A stretch of 64,000 nucleotides of DNA, from contig NC_058339.1 of assembly GCF_905475395.1 (NCBI RefSeq), positions 54,631,172 through 54,695,171 of the forward strand, written 5' to 3'. The notes beneath the pieces were generated by a model that did not search any database, had not been told where the DNA came from, and was given only the letters and a program-made list of their open reading frames with translations. How positions within the stretch are numbered: position 1 is the stretch's first letter; each line of letters starts with the position of its first letter. The stretch comes from Chrysoperla carnea (lineage: Eukaryota; Arthropoda; Insecta; Neuroptera; Chrysopidae). This document shows positions 10,471 through 24,466 of this stretch, piece after piece. The translations under genes were made by a program, and so were the position numbers.

Positions 10471-13400
10471 TAATAATATCGTAATAACATGTACCGATTC
10501 TGTTGTAAATACAGTAGTTTTTACAATACGCAAACACTGATGGCATTCGTGCCTGTATATACGCGACCTTCTCTTCTATCTTATTTCTTTGGCCTAAGAC
10601 AGACTACTAACGATTAATTGGATAAGATATTGAACCGGAATTAGAGAACTATAACGAGTTGGGTAGCAGGTACTATGATAAGGTTGATTTGCAAGAGCGT
10701 GAAATACTCCAATGATTCTATTCCTCATGAGGTTGAAAACTGCAATTGCTAGGACTGTAAGGAGGCTAATAACACGTCCTTTGTAATTTAAAAATAAAGA
10801 ATAAATGAATCAAAGCAATAGTTCGACATTCAATATTTGATTTCGGCGACATGCAATTCATTCAACAAAATTTTTATGAATTCTCAAAGAAGATATCTTT
10901 AATAACACTGTGAAATTTGAAGTTAAGTATAAAAATAAAAGGTCAGGAAAAAAAAGTTAAGAGTACGCTACTCTCAAAAACAGGGAAGATAATCTAAGTC
11001 ACTTCTAGCACATACTGTATATCAGGACATATACGTATCCTGTTATATTACACAGGCGAACTGCACCGCATGACGCCCATCTGAAAGTCAAATGGTATAT
11101 CACAATGATTTCTCATCGTATACATACCGCATTCAAATACCGTATTCGTATATACATGGATATTAGCGTGTGTCGGTTGGTCGTGTTCCTGAATAAATAG
11201 ACACGTTCCGGGGCTTCATCATGTGCCCCCGTCATGCTGTTAGTTCTAACCCCCCAAGTAAATAGAATTTATGATAAAATGATTTAATTGTTTAATTAAA
11301 ATATTTAAATGATAATTGAGCTTATATATTTTAAATGCTTAATATTGCAAGTGTCAAATCTTTTAGTTTAGTGCATAATTAATTAGTTTATTTATTAGAA
11401 AATTTAGGAAAGGAATCTTCAACTAAATAATAAAGATTTTCTATAAAATAATTGTATTATAGTTCATGGGCCCTGACTGGTTTATGAGTATTTCTACAAA
11501 CCAATGAATTTTCGACGACTGAGCAAAAATATCATAAAAAAAACAAACTAATTTATTTGTATAACATATAAATTGATCCTATTTTGCTAATTTGCCACTA
11601 AAAATAATTTAGAAATATTCAATTATTTTGCTTGGGAGACATATTATTATCCTATTTTCCCAAAAATTGATTAAAATATCAGGATACTGTTGTAAAGGTA
11701 AATACAGTAGTCTCCTTCGGTCTCCTATATTCCGAGATAGCGACTATGTCATTTAGCTAGTGCAACAAATAAAAACGACCCCAAAATCTGACATGTAGGT
11801 TACCTAGGAAATTAAAACTTTTTTAATCGAATCAGCTTGACATGAATTTTGAGAAAATGCAAAAATATTTTACAATTTGTCAATTTGTAATTTTTGTTCA
11901 AAATTTATGTTTTTTTATTAAAAAAAAAGAGTTGTGAGTTATCAGAAGTTAAACATAGTAGAGATAACTCCAAGTAAATACAAGAAAATTTTATGTTATG
12001 TAATATAAAATATCCTGATCAAACAAATTTTGGGTAATGTATGCACATAGTTGACTAATAAATCAATTGACGTGATTTTTCGAGTTTAAATCTGGTCTAA
12101 TATGAAGAAAATCTTTCTAATTTTTTACCGAATATTAGCGGAAAAACACGATAAAATATTGTTTTTAAATGTTATCTCATGAAATGATATGAACTGGAAA
12201 AATAACGGAAATACAAGATTTGAGCTATAAGAATGAACTTATACGAAATGTTATGTGTATACATTTGACCTCGAATATAACATATAACATTATAGAATTG
12301 CTAGAAAGCTTTACCTATAGGTAACACCTACTTAAAATTCAGTTGAAGCTTTTCTTTAGAAGTTTCTAGGTAGGTATATACGTATACCGTTTTTATTTAT
12401 TATTTTATATATGGTAGAAAGTCTTTTATTACATTTTTACGTTCTTCAAACTTTCTCTAGTAACTGACTTCTAAACGATATAGCTGGGATCTGTTATTAA
12501 AAACATTATACCGTAAGCCCATAACGAAGAACAATTTCTATTATTCTTTTTGTCTTGATATAAGGATTCATAAACGTAAGTTTAGTACTTAAGAAAAGTG
12601 TTTCGGCTTGCCTTTTTTAATTTGCACGATTGTCCCTTTTTTACCTGCCGAACATGGTAAAAGAAAGTCATAGACAACATTCAAAGGTTTATTTTTCAAT
12701 CTTTTCAACAGTTGCAAACTTCCTGCCTTTTGTTTCAACGTATTGTTGGGTCAATATCTTAATTTTAATATAAACGATAATCAAAACGTCAATACAAAAA
12801 AACGTCATACAAAAAATCGTCAAATTACGGAAAACGTCAAAGTACGAAAATAAGAAAACTCGCTTTTCATAACTTGACACTCGAGTCACGTTTTTGCTGT
12901 ATTTCCAAGCTTACCTTGACGATTTCTTTATGAAGGCAAACCAAAAAAATTCACTTCATTGTGTGCTCACGAGCTGCAATCAACATGGTTGATTACCTTT
13001 TTAACACATAATCAATTAATTTACACTATTATGAACATATTTGGTTCAATTATCCTGTAGTACTTGTCACTTCCGGTGACGAAGACGAAGAAGTTAATCT
13101 CAGTCGAATGCTTAACTGTTACAGAAGGGATAAACGAATTATTTGCGATTATCTGTTGTTGGTCGCCAAAACTCAAATTTTCTATATATAATGCCGGAAT
13201 TTAAGGAATTTTTACAAAAAAATGACGTCATATTGGGCCTGCCATCTTGTATTTTAAAAAATTGATAAAGATTCGCAATCAGCACCCTCAAAAATTCATT
13301 TCTATCCCTCGATACTTGAAATTATACAAGAAATTTATGTTTCGTGTATAAAAAATACAGTTTTTTAACAGATATAAAAAATGAACCACTGGACCGAATC

Positions 13401-13839
13401 TGCTTACACTCCTTTCAGATTTAAGTCATGATGTGGCGTATCGATTGATATGGTCAAAAACATAATTCGATCAAGTAGTTTTTTAGGAATCGATATTAAA
13501 AATTTACGATCGATTGAAAAAGGACAGCGGGGAATAATAATCCAAAAAAATTGGTAATCTTAATATTTTCGGCTGTTTTTTAGTTGACTTACCCAGATAT
13601 TCTTACAAAACAAACAAATTTAAAAAAAAGTGTTTCCGTGACGAAGGTAAAATTTTACCATCAATTAAACTCTTTAAAAAAGCTCATCGGACTTTTACGG
13701 CTAAAAAAATTTGGTAAACTTTTTTTTTTCTAAAAAAGCATAAAATTTTCTATCGATTCCACCTAAGCTGACCAAAAACCACAATTACGGTGAATCATTA
13801 AATTAATTTTTCTAACATTTTTTCGGCTTAATAAATTAA
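10471..13839. other. Intergenic, no gene seen
   Basis: AT-rich, with no supportable exon or RNA gene. The open frames here are short and biased to Phe, Ile, Lys and Asn. Confidence 0.45.
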
Positions 13840-13918
13840 AGCTTACCGAGGGTTTCTTGTTTATCGATTTATAAATCGATAGTTCAAAGTCATACGAACA
13901 AGAAACGCGCGGTAAGCT
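13840..13918. repeat. Nested palindrome with 22-bp arms
   Basis: The left arm 13840-13861 (AGCTTACCG..GGTTTCTTGTT) matches the reverse complement of the right arm 13897-13918 except at two positions. Between them is an 18-bp perfect palindrome, ATCGATTTATAAATCGAT. The whole 79 bp is thus a palindrome within an inverted repeat. A similar GCTTACCGCGGGTCC string occurs near 47468. It is probably the termini of a very short or collapsed DNA element. Confidence 0.65.
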
Positions 13919-14359
13919 AAGTGTAGGAACTTAGTCACCGAATCACGGACTACTAGGCATTGTTTTATTTCAAAAACTGGTGCCACAATCTGTTTGTTCA
14001 TGTCTCAAATACTCAAAGTTTCTTAAGGATGTATGAGCATGACAACAATGTTAGATTTAAAGGCTCAAAATTTGTTTGTAGGTAGTCGTTTACTCAAAGA
14101 ATATGTGGTTAAAATTTCAGCTTAGGTATCCGTGCAAATTTTTAAGAAAAAAGTCATTAAAAATCGATATAAAATACATTGGCTCTTATGGAGGAATCTC
14201 AAAAAACGACATATTTTGGAAGTTTTTGATAATTTTCATTTGGAATGAATGAAAACAAATTAAAAAAAAAACTTTTTAATAGAAAATAAACATATTAGCA
14301 ATGAATTAGAAAAAAAAAACTAAGTGTCACCGTCCATATAAGGGATGTAAGAGCAGGGT

Positions 14360-14625
14360 AGATTAAGGGTTGAAATTATTTTTATCTTATTTTCAACTTT
14401 GATGATGAATTTTGTTATAACTTCATGAATGTAGACGAAAAATAAGAATAAAATTTTTCGATATGTGTCTTGGTTTTCGAAATATCGAAAGCTAAATAAT
14501 TAAACAAAATTTTCAATTTTCGATATTTAATTTTATTCTTACTTTTCGTCTTATATCGTCAAGTAATAATATAAATTTATCATCAAAATTGAAAATATCT
14601 ATTTTTAAATTTGTGCCCCCACTAC
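14360..14625. repeat. Foldback (MITE-like) element, family A, copy 2
   Basis: The left arm (TTGATGATGAATTTTGTTAT through TAGACGAAAAATAAGAATAA) and the right arm (TTATTCTTACTTTTCGTCTT through TATCATCAAAATTGAAAA) are reverse complements around the conserved centre GAAAGCTAAATAATTAAAC. This copy shows best that the family folds back over most of its ~260 bp. Confidence 0.75.
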
Positions 14626-14854
14626 CATGCGCATACATCTTTAGAAACGTTCCTCGTTATGTGAAAAGATTATTAAGCATGCAATTATTTGAGCCTTCCG
14701 TTTCAAATTTTCTGGGATGATTCTGTTAGAGCTTGGAAAAATTAGACGAAAATTAAGAGTAAAATTTTTAGATATATGTCTACCATAGTTATTGAAATAT
14801 TGATGCCTAAAAATTTAGAGAAAATCACTTATAGAATAATAACACACAAATGAC

Positions 14855-14968
14855 AGACAGACAAATGGACTAATTAGGTGATTTTATTAATACCTATACC
14901 AAAATTTTGTTCATATTATCAATATTTTTAAGCGTTACAAACTTGGGACTAAACTTAGCATACTAATC
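14855..14968 (+). repeat. Interspersed family B, 3' fragment
   Basis: It shares GACAGACAGACA, GGACTAATTAGGTGATTTTA, CCAAAATTTTGTTC and GGACTAAACTTA, ending at GGTATAAAA, with the family described at 62008-62618. It is the right-hand third only, truncated at its left. Confidence 0.7.
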
Positions 14969-17900
14969 TTGGTATAAAAACACAAATTTTAACATCTAAA
15001 ATCTAAAAATTTAACACCGTAAGGGATATTAAAAAATTTATCTGCTTATAAAGGGCCTTAATGAGAATACATATATACATGACGATGATGTTGTTTTGGT
15101 CCTTCCCGAGGAACGTCCTTAAAAAAGACGAAAATTGATAGCATAGTCAAACTGAAATACATTCCAGCAGAATTACTTAAATTATAATAGAAAACAGTTC
15201 CTAATATATTTTATTATTGAATTGATTTGTGATGATGCGAATAATAGATTTTTGATCGTTTATTCTCAGTAAATTGTTGTGTTTGTCCATGAAATTCAAT
15301 GAAAACAAAAAAAATAAAAGGGTGTCTCTTATCAGGAAGGAAATAACGATAATTCAGTACATATCCAGTATATATTATACCTACAGTTTGAAACTGGACT
15401 TGACCAAAATAATTGGATTGTAAATAAGGGGTTCCCAATTTATTTATTCCCGAAAAAGAAAGATATTTAAACATCTATATTAAAAAAAAAAGTTTGAGAG
15501 TTAGTTATCAGCTTTTTTACCTATTATGTCAGAAATTTGATTCCAAAGTAAAGGGCGTTGGAAACAGTAAAGAATTTACTATTCCGATGATTTGGTTACT
15601 TTTATAGAGATTAGATATTTTTGTATGCAATTCTTGCAATTAAATAATTAATCCAGTTAACGGGGATTAAACCTCTAAATTCTTTCTTATAGCACCGATT
15701 GACCTGAAAATTTGACAGTAAGTAGATAAAACCTCAAGAAACAAAAGTTATATGGTAATGAGTAGTGCATTTGGCCAGGGGGTGGAAAAATATATGTTGG
15801 AAATGACAACGTGAATCGATAGAGTAACAAATTCTAAGCAAAAAGCGACATTTAAGTTTATTTTGAAAAGTCAACACTTTTCGAGTTAGGTATGCAATAG
15901 AAATTCGGAGTATTTAACGTCAAATAACTTAAAATTTTACGTTTTTTGAAAAAAGTCAATCATACCCTTTTAAAGTACTATAAAAATCTTGAAAATGAAA
16001 AAAGTTTCAAGTCATTTGCAAGGAAATTAACGGAGTTATAATGAAAGAATGTTTCTCGTACCATTTTTTATGTTTTATTATTAATTTACCACGGGAAATA
16101 AAATTATTGTTTGCCGTTTTCCAATTTATTTAGGTACTGACAACATGCTCAAAAAGTTCTAACCAACAAAGAAGGTATAATTTTAATAAAGGTTTTATCA
16201 CACAACTTTCACGAGAATGATTTTGAACGTATTCGGAACGTTTTTAGATAATTTCGACACGTATTGTTTATATGAAAATTAAAATATTTTCAAAACAAAT
16301 TTGAAATTGGCAAAAATTGAACATTCGAAATAAAAATAACAAATATTTTACAACCCTGTTTAATGTTAATAATATAAATTACAAAATAAACTCACACCAA
16401 CATTATATAGACCAATTTATTTCTTTTCGACGAAAGAGAACTTAGATAGGTATGCTTGTATCAATGAAACTCATTTCTAATTCCGTTCTCATTTTCTACA
16501 AAACCAAAATAAAGTTATCATCGTCTGCTCTTTTATTTTGCTTTTATTTTATTATTACTCGATTTCTTTTTTACTGTTTTACTTAAGTGGTTTTTTTCTG
16601 ATAATTTCCATTATTTTATACTGAATTTAAACGGATGATTTAAAAAAATTTCACTCTGATATTTCGAAAACGGAATAGAAAATAAAAAAGCTGCATATTT
16701 TCAGGGAGAAGAAAATACACTACTTATTTTCATGTTAGGAGATGTCTCGATGGTTAAACAGGGGTCTAGTCTGTTTTTTTAAATTGAACTATAGGTCTTA
16801 GCGGATTCGATTTCATTAGCACAAATATAAAGAAACTTTTATTAGAAAAATTTCATTCCTAGACCTAAATTTTCGGCACCAGATTCTCTCGGACCTTACT
16901 TAAGGTAATCTATCTTTCGACCTGGAATTAAAAAACGAACAATAAATGACTGGCATTTGATTAAATTTTTATTTTTTTAAGAATCAAGAAATAAGAATAG
17001 TTGAGTTTGCGGGACAAATGCCGAGCTGTAATACATTTCTGTGGATGCGATAAAATAAAATGGATTTCGGAACGTTCTCGCAAAATACGGGAGTAGCAAC
17101 CTTAAGGACAGCCAATGTAGACGTATTTAATATATAGTTCATAAATTTAACGGTATATTATGACAACTATATAGGATATGATTTAGGAAAGGAAAAATAA
17201 ATTTTATGATTATACAAGTAATTACACGGCATTAAACTGATTTCAATTATTATATTAAGTTAAATATAATTTATTAGAAGGAAATGATAATTCTCTATAT
17301 TGACCGGAACATGTACCATAATCCCATGGGATATTAAAGGTCATTCCCTATAAATATAGATAAAATGATTATTGTATAATATTCCCATTTATTACTTACG
17401 AAAGTATTGTGTAAATACAAGTAGGTATAAGTATATATTTACACTTTTGTTTACATAGAGATTTATTTTTCTTTCCATTAACGGTAGCCAATGTTTTTCT
17501 TCACACTGGTTAAAATATGTAAACATTTATTATATTCTTCCTCCTTTTATTATTACAGCGGTCAATGTTTTTTTTTATACATATGGGTTAAAAAATGCAT
17601 TGATACTAAAACGTTCGTAGTAACTATTCTCGTTAATATCTTTTCGGCTAAAAAATTGTCAGGTTAATTTAACATTTTGAACAGAAAGTTTGTAAGTAAA
17701 CTTGAAGGATTTAAGGAAAAATCCCGGAAAAAAATTATGTAATAGTGTCTCATTTTTGAACGCAAGGGCTAAAAACTTCAAAACCCAACCAAATCCTCTA
17801 TAGTCGACAAACTCGACCCATACAACTCGTAATCACAGCAATGCTCTGGCTCTTTTTTCGGATTACCAAACTTGAAATAATATAAGTATATCTTTAAAGT

Positions 17901-19194
17901 CTAAAAATCGGCATCAGATATCTCTTTGGCTAATTAAGCTTTGGATCAAAATGTCCAATGAACGAGATGATCATACCGTCGAGGTCCCAATAACATTGCG
18001 CAGTAAGTGTGTTAGTAAATTGGAAATAATTACAAATTTTTTTGCAATTTTTCAAGGCATATACTTTAGGTCAAAAATCTATAAAACCATCAAAATTTTA
18101 CTATCGTTAATTTAAATTAAAATTTTAATTAAACGGGCGATTTGTTTCATTAAGGCTTAATCAAGTTTTGTTTGTGTTAAAAGGTTTTTTGTTGGGTCAA
18201 GGGTTTTATATTTTAATCCTTTCGAATTATGAACACAGAAATTTGCCTGAAACTTGTTTATTGGTTAAACTATTCCGACTTTCCAGACAAAATATATAGA
18301 AAAGTACAAAATGTTATCAGACATTGACACATCTTTGGAAGGGTCGGTGAGAAATATACGACAAAATCTAACCACCTCGAAATTCTTGTTCCTTGACACA
18401 ACACTAAAGTTTAAAAGTAATAATGCTGAGATATATGAGATGAATGAGTTTTTTTTATTCATTCGAGTCGATGAAGTATTTTGAATAGGTCTTTATACAA
18501 GTATTCCAGGCATTTTATCCACTCCCGAAGGGAAATTTTATTGTCTACAGTTGAATTTTAACCATCTACATTATAAAACTCCGAATTTTTAGAATTTCGT
18601 ATCTTCAGAAATTTTTACCGAAAGCCATTTTCAATTTACAAGTATCTAGACTTATTAGAAATTTTATGTTAACTATAACAAATACTTCCTCAGAATCATA
18701 TCGAATAATTAAATCGGAAAAAACTGTATAATGGTAACAAATTCAGACAGAACGGGCATATTTATGATTTACGGCTCACAATACAATGAACCGTATGATA
18801 TTTAAAGATTGCCAAATCAAACAAAAGTGATAAAAATGTCATATAAAATTGTGCTTCCTTTAGAAGCATAGGTAATACCTGCCATAATAATTCTAGTACA
18901 TTATTGTCGTAAAATTTGCTTTCAGTTTTGGGTTGAGTATAAATATTGTTTCAAGTGTATATCTTAACTACCTCGTACAAAGTTCAGTAGGTGAAAAATA
19001 AAACCTTTTAAAATTTCAAATTAACTATTGGAACTTCTTCTGTTATAATAAACAAGCGATTTGGTCCGGCCTCGAACAGGAAATTTTCGCACCCGGTTTA
19101 CTCTCAAGCAGGTACACGGCCTTCGGTTCGCAAACAGTGACTTTCATTGATACTTTGTATAGATTTAAGCAAAAATTAATTTACTATCTTTTTG
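14969..19194. other. Intergenic, no gene seen
   Basis: AT-rich, with no supportable exon. A short frame at 15214-15474 (minus) has no domain or splice support. Confidence 0.45.
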
Positions 19195-19385
19195 AATATT
19201 TCTGGTCATTAGGATCTAGGCGCTATAGGTAGCAAGGGACGCCAAAATGCCAAATGCGAAAAACAATTTCGCTTTTTAAGTGTTGACGAATGAAATGCAA
19301 GTTAATTTTTTTAAGAAAAAAAATGGCCCCTAAAGACGATCTCGCTTTATCTTGATTTGGGGGTAAGGCCGGTGCTGCATGGAAA
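19195..19385. repeat. Interspersed repeat, family D, copy 1
   Basis: It shares an ordered set of words with 44005-44195: a GCGCT...GTAG.AAGGG.CGC start, AATCAAATGC/AATGCCAAATGC, a GACGATCTCGCTTTA / GACAATCTCGCTCTA block, then AGGCC.GGT.CTG. The GGCCGGT-type end resembles hAT termini, but no full inverted repeat could be traced. Confidence 0.45.
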
Positions 19386-20419
19386 TATTCTAAATTAAAC
19401 AATCACAAACTTCCCCAAAATTGTCTTTTTCCTTTTTCTCTGTACAGTCTCGTTTAAGTACGTATAATGAATTTTTCCATACATTCCCAGTAATTGGAGC
19501 AAATTCAGAAATCGAAACACTCCCAGTTTTTTATTGAGTCCCGATTATTAAGACTCAATAGTATTTAGATCTGTAAATGTCGATAGAAACTTAAGTACAG
19601 AACTCTGTATTTATCTATAAAGGGAAAATTTCCGCTTCACTTTTAGACTTCATTTGTTTCAAATAAAATTGTCACCATGAGACATTTCTAGTTGCAAATT
19701 CTAAACTCAAAGTGGGCACAGAGCTAATAATATTAGGCTACTAGTATTGAAATTCCAAACATTCCATAAAAATGCAATGCTCGATTTTCGGGCCTATAGA
19801 CCTCTTAAAAGACCTCCAATTTTAAAAACTACAAAAGTTTTGAATAATAATATTTTCAATAATTTAATGACAATCTTATGACCTATGCCCAGTGCATTTT
19901 AAAAATGAATCCATAAATATTGCATACTGCACAATGCACAAACACAAAAAAAAAATGCATTAAAAAAGTAGCATAACCAAGGAAGGTCAAGACCACTGAT
20001 ATTTCAAACTCATTCTTTTTCTTTAAATGTGACAATAATATCCAAATATAATTTGATTTATATTCTCAAACATAAAAAATTTTATGTTACTCAAAAAAGA
20101 GTAAGCATATACTTAAATGTTCTTCACTTAAGTAATAAGAATGATACTTATTTTAACTGACTGTTACACTGGTATTTCTTTCTGCTTCTTCTTCGTCTTG
20201 GTAATAAAGGAATTTGCATTTGTTAAGGTATTTTTATTATTTATTAAGAAACTAAAACGAAAACATTTTAAAATCCTTTTAAAAATTGATATGGTGACCA
20301 TTGACCTGTACTTTTAGTAAAAAAAAAATGTATGTACGAGTTTAATCGAAAAATTGAATCTATAGATAGTAATGTTTCATTCCACTCTTTTTTGAAAGTA
20401 AAAATATCTTCCACGAATC

Positions 20420-21450
20420 TAAGGTTAAAGTAGTCAAATTACCACAGTGGTCTACTTTGAGCACCCAAACGTATGGTTGCCTTTCCAATTGCAAGGTTGC
20501 AGAAGCACCAATCCGGCAGAAGTCATGGCCATGCTATCTGAATAGATAAGATTCACCGGATTAGAAATTTCGGTTAGACTTTCACTAAGTTTGAGCGAAT
20601 CATTCCGAATTCCCCGATTGGTATGAATATGGCAGCCACATAAGGCCCGAATCATAAACGTAATGCACGTCCATCTCCTCGCCTAAATAGAAACACCTAA
20701 TGTGGCATACATTCAGACGCCTTACTTTAAGCAACAATTAAAAAAAGAAAGTCGAACGCGGGAAAGCCGAATTTAATCCTGGCTAGGTATTGCAAGATAT
20801 TGGCTATCCTCCCGCATAACCATGGAGTGACAAAATCCTTAAGCCCGATTTATTAGTTAATTACTGTCTGAAGAATCGGCACATAACTGTCGATTTTCTG
20901 TAAGCCTGATATGGTTGCTAACCACAGGGATATTTCAGGCAATTTTAAATCCTACTCGCTAGAAAGGGGACAAAGCGTCAATAAACATCTAAGTGAGTCA
21001 TTTGCGAAATACAACTACTCATGAATAAAAAAACATTAAGCAAGGCTAGTATTAAGTGGGGATAGGAACTTACTTGCGATACTGCAAGATAGATATGGTC
21101 AGAGTCAAATTTGAGGTACTTCGAAAATATTACTTCCCTTCCAAGGGCTTCTATACACAAGATTGTAGGGCAAATTGTATGCAAAATAATGAATGGAAGG
21201 TAAGTCGGCTGGACATTTGGACAAGTGTAACACGATTGCTGCAGTAGCTACTACCGTGACGCGTAGGAAGAAACGATGATCATTATACTATGTGTTTTCT
21301 GTCACTACCTAGCTTTTGCTGTGAGGACTTACTTTGATCGCCCATTCTTTGACGCTAGGATCTTTTCTAAATCAAGGAATATTGGTTCCAATTAGAGCTT
21401 ATTTTTCCATTTCGTACACGGAGAGCCGTTGCAACCTAACTTAACCAATC
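20420..21450. other. Higher-GC unassigned patch, possibly decayed transposon
   Basis: Base composition is clearly less AT-rich than the surroundings. The minus strand has two neighbouring open frames (20452-20655 and 20978-21184) with mixed, non-AT-biased amino-acid content. I recognise no domain and no splice sites. A decayed retrotransposon is the likeliest explanation; an exon of an unrecognised gene cannot be excluded. Confidence 0.25.
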
Positions 21451-24307
21451 TATACCCAAAAATAAGAAGCTAGTAAATTTCGAGCTGATATAGATATGAG
21501 TTCCATTTTCGTCAGGACAATATGAGCCTATATCTAACAGCCTTAGTAAAAAACCATTCATCAATCTCTTTAACAAAATACCGTGGAGTTAAACAAACTG
21601 ATTACAATTGTTTTATATATTGAGAAAATTGAGGATCATTGATCAACCATAAAATTTTTTAGGTAGTATCAATTTTATTAGTTAATGGGTGGTCTCACGC
21701 CAATAGTAAAGCGACTTTATTTATTAAGTAACGTCTTAATGCTTCTTATTTTTTTCTGTAAGAAACTAGAAAAATAAGACTTCACACGATTACCCTTCCA
21801 TTTTTACAAATAAATTTTTGTTAAGTCTCTCTCACATAAATAGTATCTCGCTAACAGGCCACCCAACAATCGCTTTGACACTGTATCGTGTGGTACTGAG
21901 GCACTAAGCTGTATAGTCGCTTCAGATCAAAGTGATTCGTATATATAATAAATATGAATTTTTTTATTTCACATGCTGAGTATACTTACAAACACATATA
22001 AATGAATAATTTTTATGTTAATCACTATTATAGATTTCATAGAATTATATTATAGGTAAGTATTCGATGTGTAGTGTGGAGGAGGCAAGGGAATACATAT
22101 TTAATCTCTTTCACAACTTTCCAATAACCTATCTGTATTATATAGGTATGAATGAGAATTGTTTTAAGATGAGTCACACAATTTATACATATAGGTGTTA
22201 TTAACAGGTATTAAAAGTTTCTGAAATAGTGAACGCATGTTAAAAACATTCAGTGAGTTAGGTCTGGACTGAAAAATGTATAATATTTTTACAACCACGA
22301 AAATTTAAAAAAAATATTTTCAGGAGTACACGGTAAGAAATGCATAACGCTTATATGGTATAGGGGCAGATATTCAAAAAGTATCTCATAATACTCGTGT
22401 CTACTTAAATTGGCTACATATGGAAAACTTTTTTATTATAAGGTTTACGAAAAAAATTTATAAAAATCTCTTAAAGTTCGATAAGAATGTTAATGGCCGT
22501 TTAGAAATGTAGACTATTTAGAGAAACGGTTCAATAAATCACTCCCGAGCTATGTAGGAGTGTATTTAAAGAATTTTGTTATATATAGAAAAATTACAAG
22601 AAAAATGCAGTTATTTGATAAAATCTAAATATGTCTTGCAGATTTAGGTCATTATACCCTAAAAATACTATCCATTGTAAATTTTGTCAATAACCCGACT
22701 TTTAAGCTAGCTTAGAATGTTTCGAACCTCGAAAAAATGGTAAGTTTTCGAGGTTACAATTATTTTAGAACTGGATTATTTAGGACATTCAACCTTCAAG
22801 GTTATACGAACTTTTTGTAGATTTTTGATTTTTGTTTTATCAGAGTAAACATTTATTTTTTATTATTTTGGTCACTATATGTTTAAAGTGTTTTAATTAG
22901 GTACTTCAAAAATATTATTTTATTGCAATTATGGAATTTATATTTGATAGTAGGATACAGCTTATTATAAAAAATTTAAAACCCAAATACATCGATTGAT
23001 CGACCTATATACGTATACCAGATGTTAACTTGGCAAAATCGCAAATAATTCGGTAAGTGTCAAATATAAAAAGTCATTCCTGTGTTAATGTCTGTAACAT
23101 TAGGAATCATTTCCTTCCATATTTTTGGTTGGAAACATTTCTTCGAAAATCAAATATGTTTAGACGAAATCGAATGTAAAAACTTTTTTGCTAGTGTACA
23201 TTTTAGGCAACCCATTTCATCAATAACAGAAATATGAGAGGCTTATTTCAAGAATGAGTTCTCAATCTTTAAGCTTTTTTCAGATTTGAAAGCATGTTAG
23301 CACTTGGGACTTAGACTTTCAATACAAATCAGCTTAACTTATTTAATCGTAGCTCGTAACATTATTTAATTATGAGTTCCGAAACAAAATTCAAATCAAG
23401 GTAGGAGGCTAGTTGCTCGCCCTTTAATCATTGACAATATCCCGAGCCGTCTTAAGTCTATTGGAGATCCTGGATTATAATAATGGGGTTCCAGTGCTCC
23501 GAAAACATGATAAAAACTCTCAAATACTTTGTGGAACCATTACTCTAAGGGTACTTTTTTGCACGACCAAATTTAAAGCTGCGGTTTTGGCCCGTGCAAT
23601 GTTCCACAGGTCTTTCTTTTGGTGTGCAACCAACTCACCCACAGTTTCATCAAATATGACCTTTTAAGATACACAATCTCGAAGTTCTTCGGACAATCAA
23701 ACGGTGTGGTGATTCGTTTTTTGAGATGATACTGCATAAGATCAATAACTGTATTTTATTGTATTCTGAGAATTTGTTTCATGTTTTATGCTACAATTTA
23801 TACTCATTTATTGCATATCATTTCAGTGAAGAACAAATTTGAACAGATTTGAATATAGGTAATATAATATTCTGTTACCAATATAAAATAAATATTCTTT
23901 ATCTCTTCTTGTTACAAATTTAAACAAAATATAGCTTGCGGATTTTTACACTTTGAGTGCCATATTGCAATCAATTTTTATTTAACAAGAACAATCAATG
24001 ACGAAGTTTATTAGTATTTGGTAGCCGAAAACAATATATTTAACAGCTATTCAAAGCATCGTAAATCATTGACTAAATCACTTATTTTGACTGACAAATA
24101 TCTCGTTTGTATAATAAAATGAGAAAACAATAATAAAATACTTTTAAAAAAATGGAATTATTTAACAGAAGGTGGAAAAAAAATTCTTATTAAGTATGTG
24201 TACAATTGTACTTAATAACTTCATCTACTTAGTAAGTATAGCATACACATCCTACTCTATTATTAACCATCCGACAAAACAATAGGATCCATAACTTAAT
24301 AGTTTAC
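21451..24307. other. Intergenic, no gene seen
   Basis: Mostly AT-rich. The plus-strand frame at 23431-23667 has a less biased composition than most of the window but shows no recognisable domain and no convincing start or splice context, so it is not called as a gene. Confidence 0.4.
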
Positions 24308-24466
24308 AAGTGAAAACAAACAATTGACTGAGTTAATTGTTGAAATACCATGTATAGCCAGTGTTAATTACACTGTCACATTACACATACATACATGCCA
24401 CACATACATAACTGATATTCCCGTTTAATACATATCATACAATTTGCGCCTAATTTGCAAAAATTA
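24308..24466 (+). repeat. Interspersed family B, 5' fragment
   Basis: It starts CAAGTGAAAACAAACAATTG, runs through ACTGAGTTAATTGTTGAAAT and ACATACATGCCACACATACA, and stops near GCGCCTAATTTGC. Only the left end of the family is present. Confidence 0.75.
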
